A stretch of DNA of 64,000 bases from Pseudobdellovibrionaceae bacterium (GTDB lineage Bacteria; Bdellovibrionota; Bdellovibrionia; Bdellovibrionales; UBA1609). The stretch lies in NCBI GenBank assembly GCA_947444305.1, contig CANEZP010000009.1, positions 1 through 64,000 of the forward strand, read 5' to 3'. The notes beneath the pieces were generated by a model, which was not told where the DNA came from, made no database searches, and was given only the letters and a program-made list of their open reading frames with translations. Both the position numbers and the translations under genes were made by a program. Below are positions 49,001 to 57,669 of the stretch, in pieces (the first letter of the stretch is position 1; every line of letters starts with the position of its first letter).

Positions 49001-50407
49001 ATGGGGTGGTGGGGCTGTTTCGCGGCGTTGGTAATCACTTGGTCAAGCACCGGTCACGCGGTGCTGCGCCTGGAAGCCGATCGCGAAACTAAAAAAGCAT
49101 TTCAAGATCTGCACTTCTTCAGTGAAGGCCGCGGGATGACGCTCTCGCCGGGTTTGATTTCGGCGTACAACATTGCCGTTCCCGGCCTCGGCGTCGTCGA
49201 CCGCGAAACGATGACCGATCGCTGGGGTATCCTCTTCAACGAAGAGAATAAAATCTCGGGACTAAATGACGTTGAATATAAAAGTCACCGCGTCGGTGTC
49301 ATGGGCTGCGTGGCTTGCCACAGCGGGCGGGCGGCCGGTCAGTTCGTCATCGGACTCGGCAATAAAAATATCGATGTTCTGCAAATGGGCAAAGACGTCG
49401 CGCTCATCGAAGCTTACTGGAAGTGGTTCGTACCTTGGCTCATGAAGGACCGCGCTTACATCGAAGTAGAGGATGCTTCGCTTGAATTCGTCAATTACCT
49501 CGCGAATCCCAAGATCGGCAATCTTACGCAAGGACTCGTGCCGATCTCATTCATCCGCGGGTGGTTTTACCGCATCCACGGTCAAGAGCTTCCGGGCGAT
49601 ATGACCCGCGGCCAAGTCAAAGTCCCTCCGCTCTGGGGCTACGGCGAGAAGCGAAAAGCCGGGCAGTTCTGCGACGGCTTCGGGGACGGCACCGAGCTAG
49701 GCTGGGCCGTGGCGGTCGAACTCGCGGCCGGGCAAACTCCCGAAGCGGTTCGTGCTTATTACCCGAAGGTAAAGGAAGCCGAGGAATCTTTCTCGCATCT
49801 TTTGCCGCCGCCTTACCCTTTCGAGATCGACCCGATGCTCGCCGGGCGTGGCCGTGAGATTTATCTCAACAGTTGCGTTCGCTGCCACGGTAAGTACCAA
49901 CGGGATAATGACGGCCTACCGGTCTACGAACAACCTCACTGGATTCCGTGGCAAATCGTGAAGACGGACCGAGACCGCTTGAACGGGCACAGCCTCGCCT
50001 TTAATCAATTGGTCGACGGCAATCCGCTCAATCAGATCTTGCGCTACAAAACTTCCGAGCACGGCTACTTCGCGCCGAGGCTCGACGGCGTGTGGTCCCG
50101 CTTTCCGTATCTGCACAACGGCTCGGTCGCGAACCTTGCCGACCTCCTTACGCCGGCGGCCGAGCGGCCAAAGATTTTTTCCATGAGACGCGCGGGCGAC
50201 CGCGAAAGGTTTGACGTAAAACGGATGGGGCTTACTACGCCCGCTCATCCGCGCGAACTCGCGGCTATGCAAGCCGAAGCGAAAGCCGGCGCGCGCGACA
50301 TCTACGACACCACGCGGATAGGGCATTCGAACGAAGGACACGAGTTTTTTACGGACTTGGAAGACGACGCGAAGACGGCGTTGATCGAGTATCTAAAAAC
50401 ACTTTAG
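49001..50407 (+). CDS. Exported dihaem c-type cytochrome (RoxA/peroxidase-like)
   Basis: 468 residues, GGGGGAG ribosome-binding site. Signal peptide (C-F-A-A-L-V-I-T-W-S-S-T-G-H-A). Two haem c sites: M-G-C-V-A-C-H-S-G (~103) and N-S-C-V-R-C-H-G-K-Y (~290). Near the C-terminus F-P-Y-L-H-N-G-S-V-A-N-L-A-D-L-L-T-P-A-A-E-R-P is the conserved stretch of RoxA-like rubber oxygenases and related dihaem peroxidase-type cytochromes. Likely a periplasmic or secreted haem oxidoreductase; the substrate cannot be told. RoxA-like proteins are usually longer (~650-680), so this is a shorter relative. Monocistronic. Confidence 0.85.
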   Translation: MGWWGCFAALVITWSSTGHAVLRLEADRETKKAFQDLHFFSEGRGMTLSPGLISAYNIAVPGLGVVDRETMTDRWGILFNEENKISGLNDVEYKSHRVGVMGCVACHSGRAAGQFVIGLGNKNIDVLQMGKDVALIEAYWKWFVPWLMKDRAYIEVEDASLEFVNYLANPKIGNLTQGLVPISFIRGWFYRIHGQELPGDMTRGQVKVPPLWGYGEKRKAGQFCDGFGDGTELGWAVAVELAAGQTPEAVRAYYPKVKEAEESFSHLLPPPYPFEIDPMLAGRGREIYLNSCVRCHGKYQRDNDGLPVYEQPHWIPWQIVKTDRDRLNGHSLAFNQLVDGNPLNQILRYKTSEHGYFAPRLDGVWSRFPYLHNGSVANLADLLTPAAERPKIFSMRRAGDRERFDVKRMGLTTPAHPRELAAMQAEAKAGARDIYDTTRIGHSNEGHEFFTDLEDDAKTALIEYLKTL

Positions 50408-50419
50408 TACGCGTGGACC

Positions 50420-51148
50420 TTAGCGTTTGCTCGCCATGACGCGGTTGTTAGCGGCGCCGCGCATTTCGGAGATCACGCGGTATTCAACCGGCAGCGCGTT
50501 CAAGTTCGTTCGCCGTACGCGAAGGATGACCGACAAAGCTTGGTCAAAGCGTTTGGTGCGCGTTAGGTACTTCACGTAAGAGTGCACATGCTCAATTTTT
50601 AACGGGCGCGCACTTAACGCGCGCTCAAAGTGCTTCGAAGCTTCTTCGATCTGGTTGGTTTCCGCCAGCGCGCGCGCGAGCGTCGCGTGGGCTTGGGCAT
50701 CGGCTTTGCCGCCGGCGATGTACTTGCGAAGGCTGCCGATCGCTTCTTTATATTTCTGACGGGTAATCAGGTAATCCGCTAAGCGGGTCGCGCGGCGCGG
50801 ATCAAACTTCACCTGGCGGGTCAGCGCGTGCTCGACGCACGAAGGTTTGTTCAATTCCATGCAGATCTGCGTAAGGCGTTCAAGACTTGAGATTGAAGAT
50901 AAGCCGACAAAATCGCGGGTTTGTAGGTAGCGCAATTCTACGCTCGAAGCGAGCAGCACGAAGGTCAAAACCATACCGCCCGCAATCGCGAGCAGCAGGC
51001 GCGAATCCGCTTTCTCGTGTTGGCCTTCGGAAGACGCATTCGGGCGGCCCAGCGTGTATCCGCAGTTGTCGCAGATAAACGGAACGATCTTTAAACGTTC
51101 TTCGGAGACTCCAAGGCGGCAGCGGGGGCAGTTGTGCTGTACGGACAT
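50420..51148 (-). CDS. Zinc-ribbon, membrane-anchored TPR protein
   Basis: 242 residues from ATG 51148 with GAAGGAAG upstream; a longer frame upstream has no ribosome-binding site. N-terminal zinc ribbon (C-P-R-C-R-L ... F-I-C-D-N-C-G-Y), a membrane segment (~52-74, L-L-L-A-I-A-G-G-M-V-L-T-F-V-L-L-A), then TPR-type repeats (A-T-R-L-A-D-Y-L-I-T-R-Q-K-Y-K-E-A-I; A-H-A-T-L-A-R-A-L-A-E-T-N-Q-I-E-E-A-S-K). The ribbon would be cytoplasmic and the repeats periplasmic if the segment spans once. Function unknown; probably a scaffold. Confidence 0.8.
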   Translation of the reverse strand: MSVQHNCPRCRLGVSEERLKIVPFICDNCGYTLGRPNASSEGQHEKADSRLLLAIAGGMVLTFVLLASSVELRYLQTRDFVGLSSISSLERLTQICMELNKPSCVEHALTRQVKFDPRRATRLADYLITRQKYKEAIGSLRKYIAGGKADAQAHATLARALAETNQIEEASKHFERALSARPLKIEHVHSYVKYLTRTKRFDQALSVILRVRRTNLNALPVEYRVISEMRGAANNRVMASKR

Positions 51149-51351
51149 GTTCTTCCTTCTGTTGTTATCCCAAAACGAAGCGGGACAGTCGGCGGACCCG
51201 TGATCACCATCTATCTTTGCAAGAAGAGGGACTGCCTTAGCTCTTAGGTATTGATCTTCGCGTTCCACGTTTGCCTAAACTCCGACCACTGCCCAGGAGT
51301 TCGCCGAAGATGGAATTGCGTCTCAAGATGAGATTGCGAAGGCGACGGTTT

Positions 51352-51876
51352 TTATTTGATCGTTAGGCTAAGAATATTCGAAGTGAGTTTGTGCACGGCT
51401 TCGGTGGCGGATGAACCTTTACCGAAAACGAACATCGTCAGCTCGCCGCTCATCTTGTAAGTTCCTGCCGGATAGAGGCCGGCATTAAACATAATATTTG
51501 CGGTAGCGTTTATCTTTTCGCCCGGCGGAAGCGATCCCATTTTTTGCCGCGTCTTCCAAGATGCGTACGCAAATCGAACGAGCGGTTCCTGCGAAACTTT
51601 TCCGTCCTCGGAGATGATATTCAGTTTAAAATTTCCGCCCGGCAAAATCTCGCGGTTGACCGCGACGGTCTCTTTACAAACGTTGCGCAACTCATAGCTC
51701 AGCTCAAGCTTTCCGTCCTTGCTTAGTTCCTGAGTAGGTGAGGCAACGTTTAATTCCAAGCACGCCGGATCATGCACCTTTGGTCCACCGGCCGTGGTAC
51801 CGACGGGTGCCGCGTGGGCTAGGCCGAATCCAAAAATAAGCTGACCCAACGTAAGTACGAAACAGGTATTGAACAT
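51352..51876 (-). CDS. Exported Ig-like domain protein, unknown function
   Basis: 174 residues. Signal peptide (L-T-L-G-Q-L-I-F-G-F-G-L-A-H-A), then an immunoglobulin-like domain: L-E-L-S-Y-E-L-R-N-V-C-K-E-T-V-A-V-N, F-K-L-N-I-I-S-E-D-G-K, L-P-P-G-E-K-I-N-A-T-A-N-I, Y-P-A-G-T-Y-K-M-S-G-E-L. One Cys pair (A-C-L-E; V-C-K-E). No named family. Monocistronic between two short non-coding stretches. Confidence 0.75.
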   Translation of the reverse strand: MFNTCFVLTLGQLIFGFGLAHAAPVGTTAGGPKVHDPACLELNVASPTQELSKDGKLELSYELRNVCKETVAVNREILPGGNFKLNIISEDGKVSQEPLVRFAYASWKTRQKMGSLPPGEKINATANIMFNAGLYPAGTYKMSGELTMFVFGKGSSATEAVHKLTSNILSLTIK

Positions 51877-51988
51877 GCGCGATCTTAACCGGACCTTTTC
51901 GCGTGCGCCAACCTTTTACAAGGCGCAAAAGTCCGTGCCTCACACCGCGATTACTTGATCGTGAAGTCGTACGTCCCGAGGGAAAAAC

Positions 51989-53647
51989 TTAAGGCAGCGC
52001 AAATCCGAGTTGCCGTAACTGGTCGGGCGTCCCTAACGTGTAACGCATCGAATACGTACGGGTGTCTCCCATTTTGAAATTTACTTTTGAATTCGGAAGT
52101 AACTGGGAGTTGAAGGCGTAGGCGTGAAATTCGATGTTGCCGCACGCATCGCCAAGCTTCGCTAAATCCTCCGCGCCACATTCCAGCGCATTCTTTGACA
52201 GGATTAAGAAAGCCTCGAACTTCTGACCGGCGACCGAAGGGTGAACGGCCAACGCGAGGTCCTTACCGGCAACCTTCCAAATTAGAATCACGTAAGGTAC
52301 CGGATGAGATTTAAAACTGTAGTGACTTTGATCTGCGCGCACGGCCGCTTCTTTTGCGCCCGCGAGTGAGAAGCCATCATAGGGTCGCACGTAGGCGGGT
52401 GTTACCGATGATTCCACGGGTGGAACATATACGCGCAAATCACCTTTACGGGCCGCCGCTTTGTCCAAATAAAGAGCCTGGTCGATCGCCCACCACGACC
52501 AATTCTGGTTAACGGTCGCCCGCAAAGAAAGGGCATTATCAAACTCCGCAACGTTACCCAATGCGGTTGCACGGCTGCCACCCACGATCTTCGATTGGCC
52601 GTCGTCAAAGCGATAGCCCATATTGAAGCAGGGACTGTGCTTTTCGGACGTCAGCCATTGCGTTTGTCCGTCAATGACCGGATGAAGGTGGTCGGTAAAC
52701 ATCGGATTCCAACCGACTTGCGAAAGACCTGAACTGCCGTTCGCGTAAGTCCCGGCGTAACCCCACTGCTGCATCATATTGCCGGCCGCTTGGTTCACCA
52801 CCAAAGTCTTCGCGGAGGGCGCGTCGTAAGCCATGTACGCGGATTGCCACGCCGAACCTGCGGCGCTTCTCGCTTCTAAAATTTGTAGCGGTTGGTCGGG
52901 ACGCTCGCGGTTGATTAAGTTGAAGCGGGTGGCGACCCCGCCGAAGTTTCGGCTAATACCGATGTCTGCTACGGCGTCTTTGCCGATAAACTTGGCCGCG
53001 TCGGTTGCCTCGGGAATTCCTAAACCGGGGAAATTACACGTTAGCCCTTGATCTACGGCCGAAAGCGCAGAGGTGTTCCGCTTAAACCTCCATCTGACGT
53101 CGATGAAACCACCGGCGCCGATCTCCAACGGAAAAGGCGCGAGTGTGCCGCCGCCCGCGTGACCGTAGAGTGCGTAGCTGGACTCGGGATGGTCGACGCA
53201 ATCACGACAAGCCGAGACGTAAACATCGTAACCATCCGGAATCGAAATGCCCATTTCATATTTACCGGCCGGCAAGGGTTGCTGGAATGACGTCGCGCCG
53301 AACGGGAAGCTAAGCTGGGTCGGCTCTCGCAAGGAAACGACGGCACCCGGTTGATTGAACGGTTGGCCTTTGTCGTCCGAGACCACACCTTGTACCGATC
53401 CGCAGAGCAGGGGTGAGTCCTCACAATATTTTTTTGCGTCTTGCGCGAAGGCGGTGTTCACGTCGATATTTTTGCCGGTCTGATTGAAGCTAAAGACAGG
53501 CACGGAGAAAGGTTGCAGCGGTGAAGCGACCGAAGGCAACGTGACTTCCAATGGCGAAACGGAAGGTGATTGCCCAGAGCAATTTTGAAATAATAGAATA
53601 AGCAAAGAGGCGCCGAAGAATACGGCTACAATACGAGACAATTTCAC
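51989..53647 (-). CDS. Large lipoprotein with F-Q-N-C processing site
   Basis: 552 residues from GTG 53647 with GGGGGT upstream; the frame extends 12 codons further without a ribosome-binding site. Hydrophobic signal (A-V-F-F-G-A-S-L-L-I-L-L-F-Q-N-C-S-G): Asn in place of the usual small residue before the lipid Cys, a form I associate with Bdellovibrio-type lipoproteins. Near residue 90 a short domain (V-Q-G-V-V-S-D-D-K-G-Q-P; G-A-V-V-S-L-R-E; L-P-A-G-K-Y-E-M-G-I) resembles carboxypeptidase-regulatory-like folds. The rest is beta-rich, unrecognised, with Trp/Tyr-rich loops like carbohydrate-binding proteins. Possible glycan-binding surface lipoprotein (inference). Confidence 0.78.
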   Translation of the reverse strand: MKLSRIVAVFFGASLLILLFQNCSGQSPSVSPLEVTLPSVASPLQPFSVPVFSFNQTGKNIDVNTAFAQDAKKYCEDSPLLCGSVQGVVSDDKGQPFNQPGAVVSLREPTQLSFPFGATSFQQPLPAGKYEMGISIPDGYDVYVSACRDCVDHPESSYALYGHAGGGTLAPFPLEIGAGGFIDVRWRFKRNTSALSAVDQGLTCNFPGLGIPEATDAAKFIGKDAVADIGISRNFGGVATRFNLINRERPDQPLQILEARSAAGSAWQSAYMAYDAPSAKTLVVNQAAGNMMQQWGYAGTYANGSSGLSQVGWNPMFTDHLHPVIDGQTQWLTSEKHSPCFNMGYRFDDGQSKIVGGSRATALGNVAEFDNALSLRATVNQNWSWWAIDQALYLDKAAARKGDLRVYVPPVESSVTPAYVRPYDGFSLAGAKEAAVRADQSHYSFKSHPVPYVILIWKVAGKDLALAVHPSVAGQKFEAFLILSKNALECGAEDLAKLGDACGNIEFHAYAFNSQLLPNSKVNFKMGDTRTYSMRYTLGTPDQLRQLGFALP

Positions 53648-53765
53648 GGGACCCCCAACGTAACTTGATCGTAACATACGCATTGAACCACCGTGTCCCG
53701 CAGCATTTCCTGTTCTTGAATTGAGACACTCGTTCGCTGGCTCACGCCTTGCTTACGTGATCGTC

Positions 53766-54302
53766 ATGAAAATCTTCTTCTCCATTTTTGCGTTACTGAT
53801 GGTCTACCTTCCCGCTCACGCCGATTTCGAAGCGCTCTCGATCACGCAGTCGAGAAATAAAGAGGGACAATCGTTACTTTGTTACAAGCCTACGCTCGAA
53901 GCGAAGAAACCGAATTGCGTCGTTGTTCAAACCATTACGCCCGAAAAATTGAAAGACGATCCGGAGTTGGATCTCGTCGAAGTCCACTTGACCGAGTACA
54001 CCGTGACCGGTTCCGCCGATTTCGCGGCCGTCATCCAATGGAAGGGCAATGCCAAAGGTACATTTAAAATCGCGGGTCCCGCCGGCCGCATTTTTGCGAT
54101 CGGCTACCTCAAAGACGGCGAAATCAAAATCGACCGTTTTAGCGACGAAAAGTTAAGCCAACAATTCGACCGCGCCATGCTCTTCGGCGAATCCGACCCG
54201 ATGCGCCTGCGAATCAAAACGCAAATCTGGCTCGAGTCGATTTTACTGCCGTCGATCCAAGCCCATTTCAACGATTTAAATAAAATCGCTCCGAAGCCTT
54301 GA
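53766..54302 (+). CDS. Exported protein of unknown function
   Basis: 178 residues from ATG 53766, which gives a clean signal peptide (M-K-I-F-F-S-I-F-A-L-L-M-V-Y-L-P-A-H-A); a start 45 bases upstream has no such signal at its front. The mature chain is short strands and charged helices (L-D-L-V-E-V-H-L-T-E-Y-T-V-T-G-S-A-D-F-A-A-V; I-W-L-E-S-I-L-L-P-S-I-Q-A-H-F) with two cysteines near the N-terminus. No family recognised. Thirteen bases separate it from the serine protease gene. Confidence 0.72.
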   Translation: MKIFFSIFALLMVYLPAHADFEALSITQSRNKEGQSLLCYKPTLEAKKPNCVVVQTITPEKLKDDPELDLVEVHLTEYTVTGSADFAAVIQWKGNAKGTFKIAGPAGRIFAIGYLKDGEIKIDRFSDEKLSQQFDRAMLFGESDPMRLRIKTQIWLESILLPSIQAHFNDLNKIAPKP

Positions 54303-54315
54303 GCCTTCTGATAAC

Positions 54316-55230
54316 GTGAAGATCTACCTCTTCTTTTCGATCCTTTATTTCGGTCTGCAGGCGCCGTCGCTTTCCCATGGTCGGCCGGCAATATACGATC
54401 GGAACTTACTCGATTCTCATCCCCAGCTTGTTATAAAAACCAATAACTTCGATAAAGACGGCAAGGACCCGCTCACGAAGATCGAACCTGACGGTCGAAA
54501 GAACTCTTTCGGTACAATTGGCCGAATTCTTCCGCGGCAAGAAATTCCGTGGAAACTGCCTAATGAACAAATGATCAAGACTAAAGATATGGAGAGCACG
54601 GGATTTCTAATCTCGCCCTGTTTGATTATGGCTAATTATCATTCGGTTTTTGGAACTTCTAAAAGTCCAAACACGAAAGATTTTTCTGTTACTTTCATCG
54701 CTAACCGCGAAGCCATTGCGCATCCGGTTGTATGGGGAGATTACGATGTTCAAAAGGAAATAAGTAATGATTGGGTTTTACTTAAGCTAGAAAAAAATAA
54801 TTGCCTTGGGCTCGAAGTCGGTTGGTTGACGTATGCACCGCTCGATCGTGATAAGTATACGAGTACTGAATTCCTGACGGCGGGATTTGCTGGAAGAAAA
54901 GTGCAGGCCTTAAATCCCAACCAGCTTTGGGGAGATCTTGACTGCCGAATCTATGCGTTGGGCACTGGGCTACATCGCGATACTTTATTTAATGATTGTG
55001 CTCTCAATGCGGGTCAATCCGGGAGCCCAATTCTCTTCCGGGCGCCCAATGGCGACCTACAATTTGTAGGAATGCAGTCGAGTGATTTTGAAAAAACAAC
55101 GAAATTTCTGCGCAAATATAGTGTCAAACACGCGAACGTAGCCGTCGACATGCTTCCTGTCCTAGCCTTCGGCGTAGTACAATTGATTCGAAAAGATCTC
55201 ATAGAAAATAACATAATAAAACCTAATTAA
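54316..55230 (+). CDS. Exported trypsin-like serine protease (AT-rich gene)
   Basis: 304 residues from GTG 54316. Signal peptide (L-F-F-S-I-L-Y-F-G-L-Q-A-P-S-L-S). S1-type catalytic triad: His in L-I-M-A-N-Y-H-S-V-F, Asp in S-N-D-W-V-L-L-K-L, Ser in N-A-G-Q-S-G-S-P-I-L. Cys pair D-L-D-C-R-I and F-N-D-C-A-L may bridge near the active site. Length and the G-S-G-S-P form fit bacterial trypsin-like/V8-like proteases. Base use is visibly richer in A/T, with AAT, AAA and TTT codons, than its neighbours, suggesting recent acquisition. Secreted protein digestion is the probable role. Confidence 0.82.
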   Translation: MKIYLFFSILYFGLQAPSLSHGRPAIYDRNLLDSHPQLVIKTNNFDKDGKDPLTKIEPDGRKNSFGTIGRILPRQEIPWKLPNEQMIKTKDMESTGFLISPCLIMANYHSVFGTSKSPNTKDFSVTFIANREAIAHPVVWGDYDVQKEISNDWVLLKLEKNNCLGLEVGWLTYAPLDRDKYTSTEFLTAGFAGRKVQALNPNQLWGDLDCRIYALGTGLHRDTLFNDCALNAGQSGSPILFRAPNGDLQFVGMQSSDFEKTTKFLRKYSVKHANVAVDMLPVLAFGVVQLIRKDLIENNIIKPN

Positions 55231-55268
55231 TAATCGGGCTGACGGCAGGTTCAGCCCTCTAACTTTAT

Positions 55269-57338
55269 TTACGGATTTTTGATTCCGAGCGTTTGCAAAA
55301 ATGCCTTCTGATTCGGTTTGCGTCCCAAGAACCGGGTCAGAAGATCCATCGGGTCTTCCATATCTCCACGCTCCAAAATAACGCTTCGGTATTTCAAGCC
55401 GGTCGCCGGATTGAGCAGGCCCGACTTTTTAAAAACGGTGAATATATCTTCGGCGTAAACGTTCGACCAAAGATAGCCGTAGTAGCCGGCATCGTACCCG
55501 CCCATCAAATGACCGAAGCTCGCGGGAAATTGCAAACCCGTCATTTGCTCCTGGCCGGTGATGTCTTTGAAGAACTTGTCGAACATGCCGACGGTGTTCA
55601 CCGCGCCCTTTTGCATGTTGATCGTCATATCAAAGGTGCCGAGCAATAATTGACGGGTATAAAAACGTGCTTGCTGAAAATTTTTAAGGTCGATCAAAGA
55701 TTTAATCATCTGGGGCGGGATCTTTTTCGAATGATCAAGGTAGTGCCCCGATAAGCGATTTAAAATCGCAACGTCGTACACCCAATTTTCGAGCATCTGC
55801 GAAGGTAGTTCAACGAAGTCACGTTTGACCGCCGTACCGGACATGCTTGCGTAAGGCGCGCGCGTGAGCGTGGCGTGCATCGCGTGACCAAACTCGTGAA
55901 ATAGCGTCACGACTTCCCCGCGATTGGCAAAAGTGAGAAGTGACGGTTTGCTGTCCGTCGGTTTGGAAAAGTTCGCGTAAACCGCCGCCACGGGAATATT
56001 ATAGGAACCGTCTTTTAAGCGGCGACCTTTCGTCAAAGTCGTGCAGGCGGCGTGGGTGTATTTTCCCGGTCGGCCGAATAGATCCAGGTAGACGAATCCG
56101 ATGAGGCGGCCGTCTTTTTTATCGGTCACTTCAAACTGCTTCACTTCGGAAGCCCATGCTTTAGGCTGCGCAATTTCGCGGAAGTTCACGCTCAACATTT
56201 CCGAGTAAACCTTCAGCATGCCCTCGATCACCACGTCGACGGGAAAATATTCGCGCACCTCATCGAGGTTAATGGCTAAACTTTTGCTTTGCAGTTGATA
56301 CGACAGAAAATCATTATCCCATTGGTTAACGACGGTCGCGCCGGGCTCGAGTTCCTTTTTAAATTTTAAGAGCTCGTTCATGTCGACGCGGTTCTGCGCG
56401 CTTAGCTTTTTCCTCAAGCCGTTAAGGAAACTCATGACCGTAGTGCTGTTCTTCGCCATCCGATCGGAGATCCTGTAATCCGCCCAATTTTTGTAACCCA
56501 ACAGCGCGGCGATTTCCTGACGGATTAAAAGTGCCTGTTCCAGCAAGGCGATGTTGGCCGCACCACCTCTGCGGTTGTACACCCCAAGCATCTTTTTACG
56601 AGATTCCGCATTGGATACTCGCTGCATGACTTCTAAATAATCGGTCGCGCGCGTGGGCACTTTCACTTGCCCAAGTTCGTTCTTTTTCAACGAGCCGAGG
56701 TAATCGGGGCGTAGCCCGGGCAGTTCACTTTCCATGAATAGCGCTTCCGAAGTGTCGTTACGGTTGTTCGCGGCGAACTCGAGCTCTAAGTTCGAAAGTT
56801 TAACGCTCAGCTCGCGGTATTTTTTCAAGCCCTCGTCCGAAAGCTTCATCCCATTCTCTTCGAATTCTTTGATCATCTCGGTCGCCAAGCGTTTTTCATC
56901 GGGGTTGCGGCCCTTTTGATCTTTGATCGCGAGGTAGAGATCGCGACGGGTGGAGACGTCGTTGTCGAATTCGGAAAGGGCGACCGAGCAGTCTTGGGAT
57001 TCCTGCCGCGTGCCTTCGTTCAAATGCACGTTCTTCATAAAGATGTACGTGAGGGCCTCATCGTAGAGAGCCGTTGAAGCTTCTTCCGCGGCTAGAATAG
57101 TCGAATCCATCGTGCGCGCTTCGGGCTTTAAGGCGGCAATCGCTTTGTAGCGCTCGTCGGCCTTCGCGATCGCGGCTTTGCACGCCGCAATCAATTCACC
57201 TTTTTGGTATTCAAATTTCAAAGACTCACTCGCGGGCCGGCGTTCTTTAAGGCTCGTGGCCGGTTTTGAAGCGCATCCCAAAACTGAGGCACAACCTAAA
57301 AAAAAGGACATGGAATATAAGAACAATATTTTAGACAT
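55269..57338 (-). CDS. M3 family oligopeptidase, lipoprotein
   Basis: 689 residues. Signal with lipobox S-V-L-G-C (lipid Cys ~22; an earlier L-G-C-A could also be used). Thimet-oligopeptidase (M3) features: long helical N-terminal half, Y-T-H-A-A-C-T, catalytic L-F-H-E-F-G-H-A-M-H-A-T, S-G-T-A-V-K-R-D-F-V-E-L-P-S-Q-M-L-E-N-W (third zinc ligand Glu), and a C-terminal G-Y-D-A-G-Y-Y-G-Y-L-W-S. Cleaves short peptides; most M3 enzymes are cytoplasmic, so envelope anchoring is notable and fits digestion of peptides outside the cytoplasm. Monocistronic, divergent from the OmpA gene. Confidence 0.93.
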   Translation of the reverse strand: MSKILFLYSMSFFLGCASVLGCASKPATSLKERRPASESLKFEYQKGELIAACKAAIAKADERYKAIAALKPEARTMDSTILAAEEASTALYDEALTYIFMKNVHLNEGTRQESQDCSVALSEFDNDVSTRRDLYLAIKDQKGRNPDEKRLATEMIKEFEENGMKLSDEGLKKYRELSVKLSNLELEFAANNRNDTSEALFMESELPGLRPDYLGSLKKNELGQVKVPTRATDYLEVMQRVSNAESRKKMLGVYNRRGGAANIALLEQALLIRQEIAALLGYKNWADYRISDRMAKNSTTVMSFLNGLRKKLSAQNRVDMNELLKFKKELEPGATVVNQWDNDFLSYQLQSKSLAINLDEVREYFPVDVVIEGMLKVYSEMLSVNFREIAQPKAWASEVKQFEVTDKKDGRLIGFVYLDLFGRPGKYTHAACTTLTKGRRLKDGSYNIPVAAVYANFSKPTDSKPSLLTFANRGEVVTLFHEFGHAMHATLTRAPYASMSGTAVKRDFVELPSQMLENWVYDVAILNRLSGHYLDHSKKIPPQMIKSLIDLKNFQQARFYTRQLLLGTFDMTINMQKGAVNTVGMFDKFFKDITGQEQMTGLQFPASFGHLMGGYDAGYYGYLWSNVYAEDIFTVFKKSGLLNPATGLKYRSVILERGDMEDPMDLLTRFLGRKPNQKAFLQTLGIKNP

Positions 57339-57669
57339 TTTGGCTCCCCTTGAGTCTTCAATTCTTCAAGGACACCGCCCGGTTAGCAAGGGATTAGCAA
57401 GAAGCTGGACAACCTTTAAATCATTACAGGCGATAAGCCGCGCCGATTGCGGTATGACCACCGTCAGGAGATCCGAAGTACGAAGAACTCCTTCGCAATT
57501 TCTTTCGCTCCAGCCTTGCGCGGGTGAGTTCCTCGCAGGCAACCTTCGACTGTTACTCGGCAAGAATCAAATAGGCACGTCCTTCGAAAAACCAGTGGTC
57601 GGTCCAGGTTTAGTCAAAAAATTCGGTTAGTGATCGACGAGGCCGGGGTCGATTTGTGACAATCGCCGA
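57339..57669. other. 331-bp divergent intergenic region
   Basis: Lies between the M3 peptidase (minus) and OmpA-family (plus) genes and must hold both promoters. A short direct repeat TTAGCAAG occurs twice 12 bp apart near 57383-57402. I see no RNA gene, no convincing promoter pair and no supported coding frame; a plus-strand open frame crossing it overlaps the peptidase start and lacks coding character. Confidence 0.6.

Noticed and set aside
57178-57630. A 150-codon plus-strand open frame
   Set aside because: It overlaps the start of the M3 peptidase gene on the other strand, has no ribosome-binding site and an odd composition.
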